Origin: Nitrospira sp.
GTDB taxonomy: Bacteria > Nitrospirota > Nitrospiria > Nitrospirales > Nitrospiraceae
Assembly: GCA_025934915.1 (NCBI GenBank)
Contig: JAICWG010000014.1
Coordinates: 1 to 47,105, forward strand
Direction: 5' to 3'
DNA length: 47,105 nt
The stretch's first letter is position 1; each line of letters begins with the position of its first letter. The notes under the pieces are model-generated. The model worked only from the letters and a program-made list of their open reading frames with translations, ran no database searches and was not told the origin of the DNA. The position numbers and the translations under genes were made by a program. Positions 8,105 to 15,826 of the stretch are shown one piece after another.

Positions 8105-10798
8105 TTACGCCTGTTCAACACTTACCCAGATCTGCTTGAACGACGGGACGCCGGTCGTGGCATCAACCGACACAGGCATCAAGTCCTTCACCGGAGGTTC
8201 ATTAAAATGTTCCGGAAAAAAACAGGTGCCTGGCGCAATGGACTGATCCGGCTGCACACCGAGCTGAAGGGAGCCACGATTCGAGGTCACACGCACCTTT
8301 GCACCGTCTTGTAATCCAAGGCGCTCCATGTCCCGTATATTCATTCGCAGTTTTCCGGTGTTCGGAGCAATCTTGATAAGCCCAGACGCTTGCGTCGACA
8401 ATTTTCCTGAGTGTACTAACAATTGTCCCATCAACAGGGAAAAGGGACGCGTGTGTTCTCCCGATGGCGGAGTCTGTTGATAACGAGCCTTGACCTCCGC
8501 TGTGTAGCCGTCGGACAAATACTGGTCTGGGATGGGCACCACTTTACGAGGTTGCCCAAGGTTGTAATATCCGGGCAACAGCTTCATGATCTCGGCTTGA
8601 ATATCATTGGCCGATTGGTATTCCCATCGGCATCCCATGGCATTCGCAAGGGCTGTCATGATGTGCCAATCCGGCAGACTCTCTCCAAGCGGATCCATTG
8701 CCTGACGAACGCGAAGCACACGACCTTCAAGATTCGTAAATGTGCCGTCCTTCTCAGTATAGGTGCAAGCGGGAAGCACAAAATGAGCCAATTCCCCTGT
8801 ATCAGTCAAAAAAGGATCTTGCACGACTAACAGTTCGAGTCGTTCGAGAGCGGCTCGGACCTCCATCGAAGCCGGCAAGGTGGCGAGCGGATTTTCCCCT
8901 AGAATATACAGGGCTTTAATCTGCCCACTCTTGCACCGCTTCAAGATTTCAATGAGATGTGCTCCTGATCCGACAGGAGGGAGCGACGTTTCCCATGCTT
9001 TGGCGAAACGGTCCCGAACTCCTTGGTCATCAAACCGTGCCTGACCTGGGAAAAACTCAGGTGCCGCGCCCATATCAACGGCCCCCTGTTCATTCGGTTC
9101 CTCCGTCACTGTGTTCACACCACAACCTGCTCGTCCGAGCTTGCCGGTGATCCAGGCGAGATCCATTAGCTTCAAGACGTTCTGATAGCCGTTCGTTCGC
9201 CTGACAATCCCTTCTCCGCACAGGATGATCGATCTCGGCGATTCGGCAAAAATAGCCGCAATTTCTCGGAAGGCTTCTACGGGCAAGCCGGTCTGCGCCG
9301 CTAGCCGCTCCAACGAAACATTCTCCACCGCGCTGTTGAGCGCTTCAAACGCGTGAGGGTGTTTCGCAACAATCTCCTCATCCACTAAATCCTGGTCGAT
9401 GGTCGCCTTGACCAATCCATCGATCACTGCTCCCTCGGTCCCAGGCTTGATCAAAAACGGGTGCGATGCCAATTTCGCAATATTCGTGATCGCCCCGTCG
9501 AGCGTCACCACCTGAGCTTTGTAGACCCGTATGGCTTCTTTGATTCGCACGGCAGTCAACGGGTTCGTCTCAGTAATATTGGAGCCGATCAAAATGATCG
9601 TTTTTGCTTTCGTCAGATCTTCCCAATCATTCGGTGTTCTCCCAAGCCCCACAGCACGTTTGGACGCAAGCACAAAGTTCATATGGCCGTAGCGGGCGCT
9701 ACTATCGAGCTGGTTGGTTCCAAAACCAGCTCGCATGAGTTTCTGGAACAAATACAGCTCTTCATTCGTACAGCGGGCCGTCACGAGGCCGCCGATGGCA
9801 TCGGCACCGTATTTGCTTTTAATTTCGGTCAACCGCTCTACGAGCAGATGCATAGTTTCCAGCCAAGGCTTCTGCACCAACTGCCCCCCTTCGCGGACCA
9901 GGGGTTGTGTAAGCCGGCTCTTACTGTCCAAATATTCGAACCCAAAACGTCCACGTACGCAGAGGCCGCCGTGGCCCTTGGCAGTTTCCGATCGGTCGCC
10001 CCACTTGTTCTTCCATGATAACGGGGAGGTGACTCGAACCACCTCTTCATCTTTCGTTTCCAGATAAAGTTGGCACCCGTCCCCGCAGTAATTGCAGGTC
10101 GTTGTTGTCGTCTTCATCTGCCACGGTTTATACAGATATTTGGAAAACTTGTTCGTGATGGCACCGACCGGACAGACCGCTAAACAATCTCCACAGAATT
10201 CACAATCGAGGGCGAGGTCGCCCTTGGCCACAACCTGGTTGAATCCACCCTTTTTCATGAACTGCAAGGCATCGATCATCAACACATCCTTGCAAACATT
10301 GATGCATTCCGCACAGGCAATACAACGATTCATGTTGAAGTCGAGTACGGGACTGCGTGTATCTTCCGGAATGAATTTCTGTTTGGCATTGGCTAGATTT
10401 GTCACGCCATGTTGGAACGCCATATCTTGAAGTTCACAATGTCCGTCCGCATCGCACACGGGGCAGTCGAGAGGATGCACAGACAGGTGTTTCTCAACGG
10501 CTTTCTTCCTGGCGAGAAAAAGATCTTCCCCTTCGGTACGGATCACCATTCCCGCCGCCGCCTTGGCAGTACACGACCGAACGGGAGCTTTCTTCCCCTC
10601 TTGCATGACGAGACACATCCCACACGAACCAAACGGATCGAACGTATAGTGATAGCACATGGCCGGGATGATCTTGCCCGTCATTGCGATGACGTCGTAC
10701 AACGACACGCCATCCTTGGCAGTGACAGATTTCCCGTCGATGCTCAATTCAATCGTCGCCGCTTCAACATCCGGATTAGTAGCCGGTTTCAAACCCAT
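8105..10798 (-). CDS. nuoG: NuoG-type, formate-dehydrogenase-like iron-sulfur/molybdopterin-fold subunit
   Basis: This is the 897-residue electron-input subunit of the peripheral arm. In order it shows a [2Fe-2S] site (C48, C59, C62, C76), a His-ligated cluster (H108, C112, C115, C121), a full pair of ferredoxin-type clusters (C159/162/165/169 and C199/202/205/209), and a cluster at the start of the molybdopterin-fold domain (C235, C238, C242, C280). E. coli NuoG keeps only four of the eight ferredoxin-type cysteines. In formate dehydrogenases the active site reads CARxC(or Sec)H. Here the matching stretch is SARYGH, with Gly371 replacing the catalytic residue, so formate oxidation is unlikely. 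nuoE and nuoF, the usual NADH-input partners, are not adjacent. GGAG lies 8 nt before the start. Confidence 0.9.
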   Translation of the reverse strand: MGLKPATNPDVEAATIELSIDGKSVTAKDGVSLYDVIAMTGKIIPAMCYHYTFDPFGSCGMCLVMQEGKKAPVRSCTAKAAAGMVIRTEGEDLFLARKKAVEKHLSVHPLDCPVCDADGHCELQDMAFQHGVTNLANAKQKFIPEDTRSPVLDFNMNRCIACAECINVCKDVLMIDALQFMKKGGFNQVVAKGDLALDCEFCGDCLAVCPVGAITNKFSKYLYKPWQMKTTTTTCNYCGDGCQLYLETKDEEVVRVTSPLSWKNKWGDRSETAKGHGGLCVRGRFGFEYLDSKSRLTQPLVREGGQLVQKPWLETMHLLVERLTEIKSKYGADAIGGLVTARCTNEELYLFQKLMRAGFGTNQLDSSARYGHMNFVLASKRAVGLGRTPNDWEDLTKAKTIILIGSNITETNPLTAVRIKEAIRVYKAQVVTLDGAITNIAKLASHPFLIKPGTEGAVIDGLVKATIDQDLVDEEIVAKHPHAFEALNSAVENVSLERLAAQTGLPVEAFREIAAIFAESPRSIILCGEGIVRRTNGYQNVLKLMDLAWITGKLGRAGCGVNTVTEEPNEQGAVDMGAAPEFFPGQARFDDQGVRDRFAKAWETSLPPVGSGAHLIEILKRCKSGQIKALYILGENPLATLPASMEVRAALERLELLVVQDPFLTDTGELAHFVLPACTYTEKDGTFTNLEGRVLRVRQAMDPLGESLPDWHIMTALANAMGCRWEYQSANDIQAEIMKLLPGYYNLGQPRKVVPIPDQYLSDGYTAEVKARYQQTPPSGEHTRPFSLLMGQLLVHSGKLSTQASGLIKIAPNTGKLRMNIRDMERLGLQDGAKVRVTSNRGSLQLGVQPDQSIAPGTCFFPEHFNEPPVKDLMPVSVDATTGVPSFKQIWVSVEQA

Positions 10799-10884
10799 AA
10801 TTCTTCTCCGTGAAAGAGAAAACGTGAACCATAAAGCAAAACCCTGATTTTACCTTTCACTTTTCACATCTCGTATTTCACATG

Positions 10885-12129
10885 TTATCTGTCGCATTCG
10901 CCCATCACGACATCGTACGTCCCGAAAATGGTACAGGCATCCGAGATCATATATCCTCTGGCCATATGATCGAACGCGCCCATGTGCACGAACGAAGGGG
11001 CGCGAATCTTCAGTCGATAGGGCTTTCCTCCTCCCGTACTGACGATGTAAAAACCCAATTCTCCTTTGTGCGCCTCTGTGCCGCAGTAGATTTCTCCAGG
11101 TGGAGCATCAAACCCCTGCGAGAAAAGCTTGAACTGCTGGATCATCGACTCCAGGTTGGTAAAAACCCGTTCTTTCGGCGGGAGCGTCACGCTGGGAACA
11201 TCCGCCATGATGGGTCCTTCCTGCATCTGCTCGAGACATTGCCGAATGATCTTAACGCTCTCGTAGAGCTCCATTACCCGAATCCAATAGCGATCATACG
11301 TATCTCCGTTTTTTCCTACCGGTACGTTGAACTCGCACTTTGGATAGGCACTATAGGGCTCGTACTTGCGAAGATCATAGTCCACACCGGACCCGCGAAG
11401 AACCGGTCCGCTCAATCCAAAATTGACCGCATCTTCGGCGGAGATCACGGCGACCCCCTTGGTGCGCCCAAGCCAAATGCGGTTTCTCTCGAGAAACACC
11501 TGATATTCATCGATCTTCGGTGGGAAGTAATTCAAAAACTGTTTGAGCTTGTCGATCAACGAGGGCGTCAAATCCCGCTCAACCCCACCGATTCGGTACC
11601 AGCTCGTCGTGAGACGAGCCCCGCACAGCTCGTCGAACCAATCGAGTAGGATTTCGCGATCCCGAAAACAGTAAAAAAAGACGGTCATGGCCCCGATGTC
11701 AAGCGCCTGGGCGCTCAGCCAAAATTGATGCCCAATGATGCGCTGAACCTCCGCAACGATCGTCCGGAGGTATTCCGCCCGCTCCGGGACTTGTAGCTTC
11801 AAGAGTTTTTCAACAGCACGGCAATAGGCGAAGTTGTTGTACATCGCGCAAACATAGTCGAGCCGATCCGTATGAGGAATGAACTGATGATACGTACCGT
11901 CTTCAGCAAGCTTTTCCACTCCCCGGTGGAGGTATCCCATCACCGGCGTAGATTTCACCAACCGTTCCCCTTCCAACTCTAGGATCACCTTAAGGACACC
12001 GTGCGTGCTGGGGTGTTGAGGCCCCATGTTGAGCAGGAGTTCCTCGGTCCGCAAAGTCGGAAGCGACTCGCTTTCCGGATGCTCCGGGTTGATCTTGTAG
12101 ACAGTGGTTCTTTGATCTTCAAATGCCAT
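10885..12129 (-). CDS. nuoD: NADH-quinone oxidoreductase subunit D
   Basis: This quinone-site subunit of complex I is homologous to the [NiFe]-hydrogenase large subunit and has 414 residues. Typical segments are LNMGPQHPSTHGVLKV (quinone-site histidines), GYLHRGVEKL, MYNNFAYC and the C-terminal FGTYDVVMGECDR. It is not fused to NuoC. It lies 14 nt after nuoC and 86 nt before nuoG. That 86-nt spacer holds no gene, so nuoE and nuoF are absent from their usual place. Confidence 0.96.
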   Translation of the reverse strand: MAFEDQRTTVYKINPEHPESESLPTLRTEELLLNMGPQHPSTHGVLKVILELEGERLVKSTPVMGYLHRGVEKLAEDGTYHQFIPHTDRLDYVCAMYNNFAYCRAVEKLLKLQVPERAEYLRTIVAEVQRIIGHQFWLSAQALDIGAMTVFFYCFRDREILLDWFDELCGARLTTSWYRIGGVERDLTPSLIDKLKQFLNYFPPKIDEYQVFLERNRIWLGRTKGVAVISAEDAVNFGLSGPVLRGSGVDYDLRKYEPYSAYPKCEFNVPVGKNGDTYDRYWIRVMELYESVKIIRQCLEQMQEGPIMADVPSVTLPPKERVFTNLESMIQQFKLFSQGFDAPPGEIYCGTEAHKGELGFYIVSTGGGKPYRLKIRAPSFVHMGAFDHMARGYMISDACTIFGTYDVVMGECDR

Positions 12130-12143
12130 GATGATGAAACACC

Positions 12144-12641
12144 CTATCGTGGAACTTCATCTAGAAAATCAAACGTGTCTCGCCAGCCTTTGCCCCGAAG
12201 TGGAAAATCCTTACGCAAAGGGTAGCCTTCGGTATAGTCATCCGGCATTAAAATCCGGCGAAGGTCGGGATGATTTCGAAACCGGATACCCATCATGTCG
12301 AAAACTTCACGTTCCATAAAATCGGCACCTTTCCAAAGATCGGTCAAGGACTCAACGACACAATCCGATTCAGGCACCCGCGTCTTAAGTCGAATACGAT
12401 GCCGCTTCCGAATCGAATAGAACTCCCACACGACTTCGAATCGCTCTTCGTCGTCGGGCCAATCCACAGAGCTCACATGGACGATATAATCGAAATCCAT
12501 CCCAGGATCGTTGCGCAAAAACTGAGCAACTTCATGAAGTTTGTCTCGCGAGACAGTCACCGCTACATCGCCTCGCCACTCAGCCAGACCTGTGACTTCG
12601 ATCGAAAACGTCTGCTGAATTCTCTGGAGCAGTGGATGCAT
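12144..12641 (-). CDS. nuoC: NADH-quinone oxidoreductase subunit C
   Basis: This is the peripheral-arm 30-kDa-type subunit (165 residues) that packs against NuoD. The family signature ERExxDMxGIxFxxHPDLRRILMPDDYTEG is recognisable around residues 110-140, and the C-terminus carries YPLRKDFPLRGK. The gene is separate from nuoD, unlike the E. coli nuoCD fusion. It starts 9 nt after the nuoB stop. Confidence 0.95.
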   Translation of the reverse strand: MHPLLQRIQQTFSIEVTGLAEWRGDVAVTVSRDKLHEVAQFLRNDPGMDFDYIVHVSSVDWPDDEERFEVVWEFYSIRKRHRIRLKTRVPESDCVVESLTDLWKGADFMEREVFDMMGIRFRNHPDLRRILMPDDYTEGYPLRKDFPLRGKGWRDTFDFLDEVPR

Positions 12642-12650
12642 AACGACGCG

Positions 12651-13178
12651 TCAGACCTTCAGACCGGCCTTGACCTGCTCCGGTTGAGTCACAAACACAC
12701 GTTTTTGCATAATGCGCTCCTGCAGTTTTAGGATGCCGTCCAAGAGCGCTTCCGGAGTCGGAGGGCAGCCGGGCACATAGATGTCAACGGGAATAAATCG
12801 GTCGACTCCCTGCACGACACTGTAACTGTCATAGATGTTCCCTGAGGTGGCACAAGAGCCCATCGCAATCACGTATTTGGGTTCCGGCATTTGGTCGTAA
12901 ATCTTTCGAATCACCGGCGCCATACGCCTGCACACGGTCCCGGCGACGATCATCAAATCCGACTGCCGTGGCGAACCGCGAAATACTCCTGCTCCGAACC
13001 GATCCATGTCGTACCGAGAAGATACGGCGGCCATCATCTCGATGGCGCAGCAGGCGAGCCCGAAGGTCATCGGCCAGAGAGAACCCTTCCTCGCCCAGTT
13101 TACGGCTTTTTCTAGAGACCCCGTGAAGACGTCCGGTGCCCCGTCTTTCTCGTGTCGTCCCAGCTGGATCAGTCCCAT
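12651..13178 (-). CDS. nuoB: NADH-quinone oxidoreductase subunit B (cluster N2)
   Basis: This subunit holds the terminal [4Fe-4S] cluster N2 that reduces quinone. I take the start at ATG 13178 (175 residues), with GAGG just upstream and 7 nt after the nuoA stop. The open frame extends to 13226, but that would overlap nuoA. Cluster ligands are C43 and C44 ([12 protein letters not shown]), C109 (MGSCATSG) and C138 ([11 protein letters not shown]). The length and motif spacing are normal. Confidence 0.95.
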   Translation of the reverse strand: MGLIQLGRHEKDGAPDVFTGSLEKAVNWARKGSLWPMTFGLACCAIEMMAAVSSRYDMDRFGAGVFRGSPRQSDLMIVAGTVCRRMAPVIRKIYDQMPEPKYVIAMGSCATSGNIYDSYSVVQGVDRFIPVDIYVPGCPPTPEALLDGILKLQERIMQKRVFVTQPEQVKAGLKV

Positions 13179-13185
13179 ACAATCC

Positions 13186-13569
13186 TCAGTCCCACTCCAG
13201 CGCGCCTTTTCGCCAAGCATACACATAGGCCACGATGAACAATCCGATAAAAATCATCATTTCGATCAACCCAATCACTCCGATCTTGGTGAATACGACG
13301 GCCCACGGATAGAGGAAGATCACTTCAATGTCGAAGATGACGAACAACATCGCAAAAATGTAATATCTGACGGGGAACGGCATGCGGGCGTCAGAAAATG
13401 GTTCGGCCCCGCATTCGTAGGTCGATAATTTTTCCGGTTCCGGGTACCTAGGTTGCACAAAATAACTGACGAGCAATGTCACTACTCCAAAGGCCAATGT
13501 TACCAAGATAAAGAGAAAGACCGGAAAAAACTTCGTCAAATATTCAAGAAGGACTTCGGTTCCGGTCAT
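13186..13569 (-). CDS. nuoA: NADH-quinone oxidoreductase subunit A
   Basis: This is the first gene of the nuo operon, a 127-residue membrane subunit with three hydrophobic helices. The loop motif YECGAEPF and the following [26 protein letters not shown] stretch (TM2, conserved acidic pair D/E) are diagnostic. GAGAG precedes the ATG. A possible -10 (TACAAT on the minus strand) lies at 13607-13612, but no good -35 is seen. Confidence 0.95.
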   Translation of the reverse strand: MTGTEVLLEYLTKFFPVFLFILVTLAFGVVTLLVSYFVQPRYPEPEKLSTYECGAEPFSDARMPFPVRYYIFAMLFVIFDIEVIFLYPWAVVFTKIGVIGLIEMMIFIGLFIVAYVYAWRKGALEWD

Positions 13570-14053
13570 TTAATTTTCTCTCACAAAGTGTTGACACGGA
13601 AAGGGTATTGTAGGCCAGATGTGTAAAATCTTAGTGCCCCGGTCTTGGGGATAGCAAGCGAACAAAGGACCTAATTCCGGCAGACCCGAAAGCCCTAGGC
13701 ATGACGATATGAGAACGGGAGGTGGGTAGGTGAGTAGTTAGGTTCTTATTGCAACTCACGATTAGACATCAATGCCTAATCTCTTCGCTTTGTCCGTCAC
13801 CCCACAAGAGGATGGACCAGTCTGTGAACTCTCCCATTCCGATTCGAGAGGAGAAAACGCCTTGACCTTTCGTCGCCGATGGATCTGCGTATCGATTCGT
13901 TCCTTTTGGCGGAATCCTCCGGAGAGACGCTGATCCTTTTTTTCTTTATCATTCATCGGTCAATCACGATCCCTGAAAATAAAAAATGACATGACCCCAC
14001 GTTACCATCGGAAAGAGCGGCCCGTCAAATCTCTTGCCAATCTCCTCAAATTC
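13570..14053. other. Divergent regulatory region between nuo operon and OmpA-like gene
   Basis: About 480 bases separate the divergent nuoA and OmpA-like genes. On the minus strand a TACAAT-like -10 lies at 13607-13612, about 40 nt from nuoA. A weak 6-bp inverted repeat, GATTAG/CTAATC, sits at 13760-13781. The only open frame worth listing is the 64-codon one at 13762-13956 (separate entry). No RNA gene was recognised. Confidence 0.4.
13762..13956 (-). CDS. Doubtful small hypothetical protein
   Basis: This is a 64-codon frame encoding a highly charged peptide (MNDKEKKDQRLSGG..., then QIHRRRKVKAF). It has no recognisable domain, signal peptide or membrane helix. The AGGGA upstream is about 15 nt from the ATG, too far for a good ribosome site. 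It could be real or chance in the nuo/OmpA spacer. It is listed only because this stretch has no other gene. Confidence 0.2.
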   Translation of the reverse strand: MNDKEKKDQRLSGGFRQKERIDTQIHRRRKVKAFSPLESEWESSQTGPSSCGVTDKAKRLGIDV

Positions 14054-14081
14054 TTGACAACACAGCGTCTTTTGCTATGTT
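14054..14081 (+). promoter_or_regulatory. Sigma-70-type promoter for the OmpA-like gene
   Basis: A perfect TTGACA (-35) at 14054-14059 is followed after 16 nt by TATGTT at 14076-14081. TG lies one base before the -10, giving an extended -10. The start of transcription is predicted near 14088. The gene starts at 14124 with AAGGA at 14111-14115. This is one of the clearest promoters in the window. Confidence 0.7.
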
Positions 14082-14123
14082 TTTCCAAGCAACACTAGCC
14101 TCAGCCTCAGAAGGAATCTACCT

Positions 14124-15686
14124 ATGAAAACCTTGACGTCCCTCATTTTGGTCCTGTGTTCAGGAATCGGCGTCTCACTCGACGAAGCACTTGCACAGGC
14201 ACCAGAGATTGATTCCGTTCGGTCTTCAGAGGCTGCTCTCGCCTTTTCCAGCGGTGCCATTCAGAAAACATCTCCGATCGACGGAACCGTAAACTTGATA
14301 ACGGGTGATAATCAATCAACGGGCAATCGCATGCTTCTGGGGAAGCGAGATTCTCTTTATCTCAAGCTCAACAACCCCACCGACGTGACAGTTGGTGATC
14401 TTTTTACCGTCTACCGGCGGGTTCGGAAGGTGTTCCATCCGGTGACAAAGGAATACCTCGGTTTTGTCATGAATCGTTCAGCGGTTGTGAAGGTGACTGC
14501 CGCTGATCATGCTCTCACAACAGTAGAGGCCGTGCTCAGCTATGGACCGATTTCCCCAGGGGACCCTGTCGCGCGTTTCATTGCGCCGGTTCCAGATGTA
14601 GAGACAAGCTCCGCATCAAGCATTTCTGACCTCGAGGGCATGATTGTTGAGCTTCAGGCCGACCGGACGATGACGCTGGTTTCGCAGTCAAACGTTGTGT
14701 ATCTGGATCGAGGGAAGGAGGACGGACTGAAGGTCGGTGATCTCCTTGATATTCATCGTCACAGTGCCGGGCTTCCACCACGAAAGATCGGTCAACTCAA
14801 GGTGCTGTCGCTGGAATCTCACACGGCAGTCGCCAAAGTCATCAAGGCAAACACCCGTGTTATCAAAGGAGACCGGTTCAAACTCGTCGGATATTCGGCA
14901 CCCATTATTCAGTCGTCGGTAGGAGCTATTCCGGAATCGCCCACCGCTCAGGCCAGTCAAGTGGTTCCAGTTGATTTAGTATCCAGTAAGCTAAAAATAC
15001 AGGATGCGTCGGGGCAAAGCCGCCTCAACCTTGGGAACCTCGCGAAGTTCCTGCACTACGACTCAGGGGATGCGGCTATTAAAGCTGAAAATTACACAGT
15101 GCTCGATCAGTTGATTGAATACCTGCGCACCAGTGGCGACATGAGGATGATCCGAGTCGAAGGCCACACGGATAACGTGGAGATCGGCCCTTCGCTCAAG
15201 TCGCGGTATCCAAGCAATTGGGAGTTGTCCAAAGTGCGCGTGAACGGCGTCCTCCGTTACCTCGTAGAAAAGGGCGGTGTGGAACCGGAACGGATTAGTG
15301 CAGTGGGGCTCGGTGACACCAAACCAACTGCCGCGAATACAGTAGAGGAGGGCCGCACGAGGAATCGGCGCGTGGAGATTCTTCTCTATACTTCTGATGC
15401 TTCGGCACTTAAACCTGCCGTGCAGACTCACATGCAAAGACTCGAACTCAATCCTTCGAGTTTGGATGCGCGAGAAAGTAACGACCAACCGCTCCTTCCG
15501 TCTGCTGCTTCAGACACAGCTGGTTCCTCTGGTCGAGGGACCTTGTCCGTCGGCGATTCTTCCCAGGTTTCTGTGAATGACGGATCAGGTACCGTCAATA
15601 ACTCCGATGCGAGTGGTGCTACACCGACAGTCACCAACAAACAGGATACTTTTCAGCAGCCAACCGCCGGAGCTCCGACGGAATAG
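14124..15686 (+). CDS. OmpA-family peptidoglycan-associated envelope protein
   Basis: This 520-residue exported protein has a signal peptide of about 25 residues ending DEALAQA. Two similar modules follow: about 66-135 (LYLKLNNPTDVTVGDLFTVYR..., with HPVTKEYLG) and about 190-255 (VVYLDRGKEDGLKVGDLLDIHR...). Both resemble the SH3-like repeats seen in FlgT-type and related envelope proteins. The C-terminal part (about 300-415) is an OmpA/MotB peptidoglycan-binding domain (VEGHTDN, SNWELSKVRVNGVLRYL, GLGDTKP, NRRVEI). A Ser/Thr-rich tail of about 100 residues has no domain. No beta-barrel is apparent, so it is probably periplasmic, anchoring something to peptidoglycan. It stands alone behind its own promoter. 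Confidence 0.8.
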   Translation: MKTLTSLILVLCSGIGVSLDEALAQAPEIDSVRSSEAALAFSSGAIQKTSPIDGTVNLITGDNQSTGNRMLLGKRDSLYLKLNNPTDVTVGDLFTVYRRVRKVFHPVTKEYLGFVMNRSAVVKVTAADHALTTVEAVLSYGPISPGDPVARFIAPVPDVETSSASSISDLEGMIVELQADRTMTLVSQSNVVYLDRGKEDGLKVGDLLDIHRHSAGLPPRKIGQLKVLSLESHTAVAKVIKANTRVIKGDRFKLVGYSAPIIQSSVGAIPESPTAQASQVVPVDLVSSKLKIQDASGQSRLNLGNLAKFLHYDSGDAAIKAENYTVLDQLIEYLRTSGDMRMIRVEGHTDNVEIGPSLKSRYPSNWELSKVRVNGVLRYLVEKGGVEPERISAVGLGDTKPTAANTVEEGRTRNRRVEILLYTSDASALKPAVQTHMQRLELNPSSLDARESNDQPLLPSAASDTAGSSGRGTLSVGDSSQVSVNDGSGTVNNSDASGATPTVTNKQDTFQQPTAGAPTE

Positions 15687-15826
15687 CGTCGGACTAGGCG
15701 GAAGTGCATCGGTATTTGATTTCTCCCCTTAACGACCCTGTTTTATCGGAACCTTCCTGGCGAGAACACCCATGTGACGGTGTCCTTCCCATTTCCAGAC
15801 CGTCAGCCAGATTGTTAGAATGTGAC

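Noticed and set aside
15704..15826. Upstream extension of the PriA-like protein from GTG 15704
   Set aside because: The extra 41 residues do not resemble the PriA N-terminus, and the family alignment begins near residue 54 of the long form.
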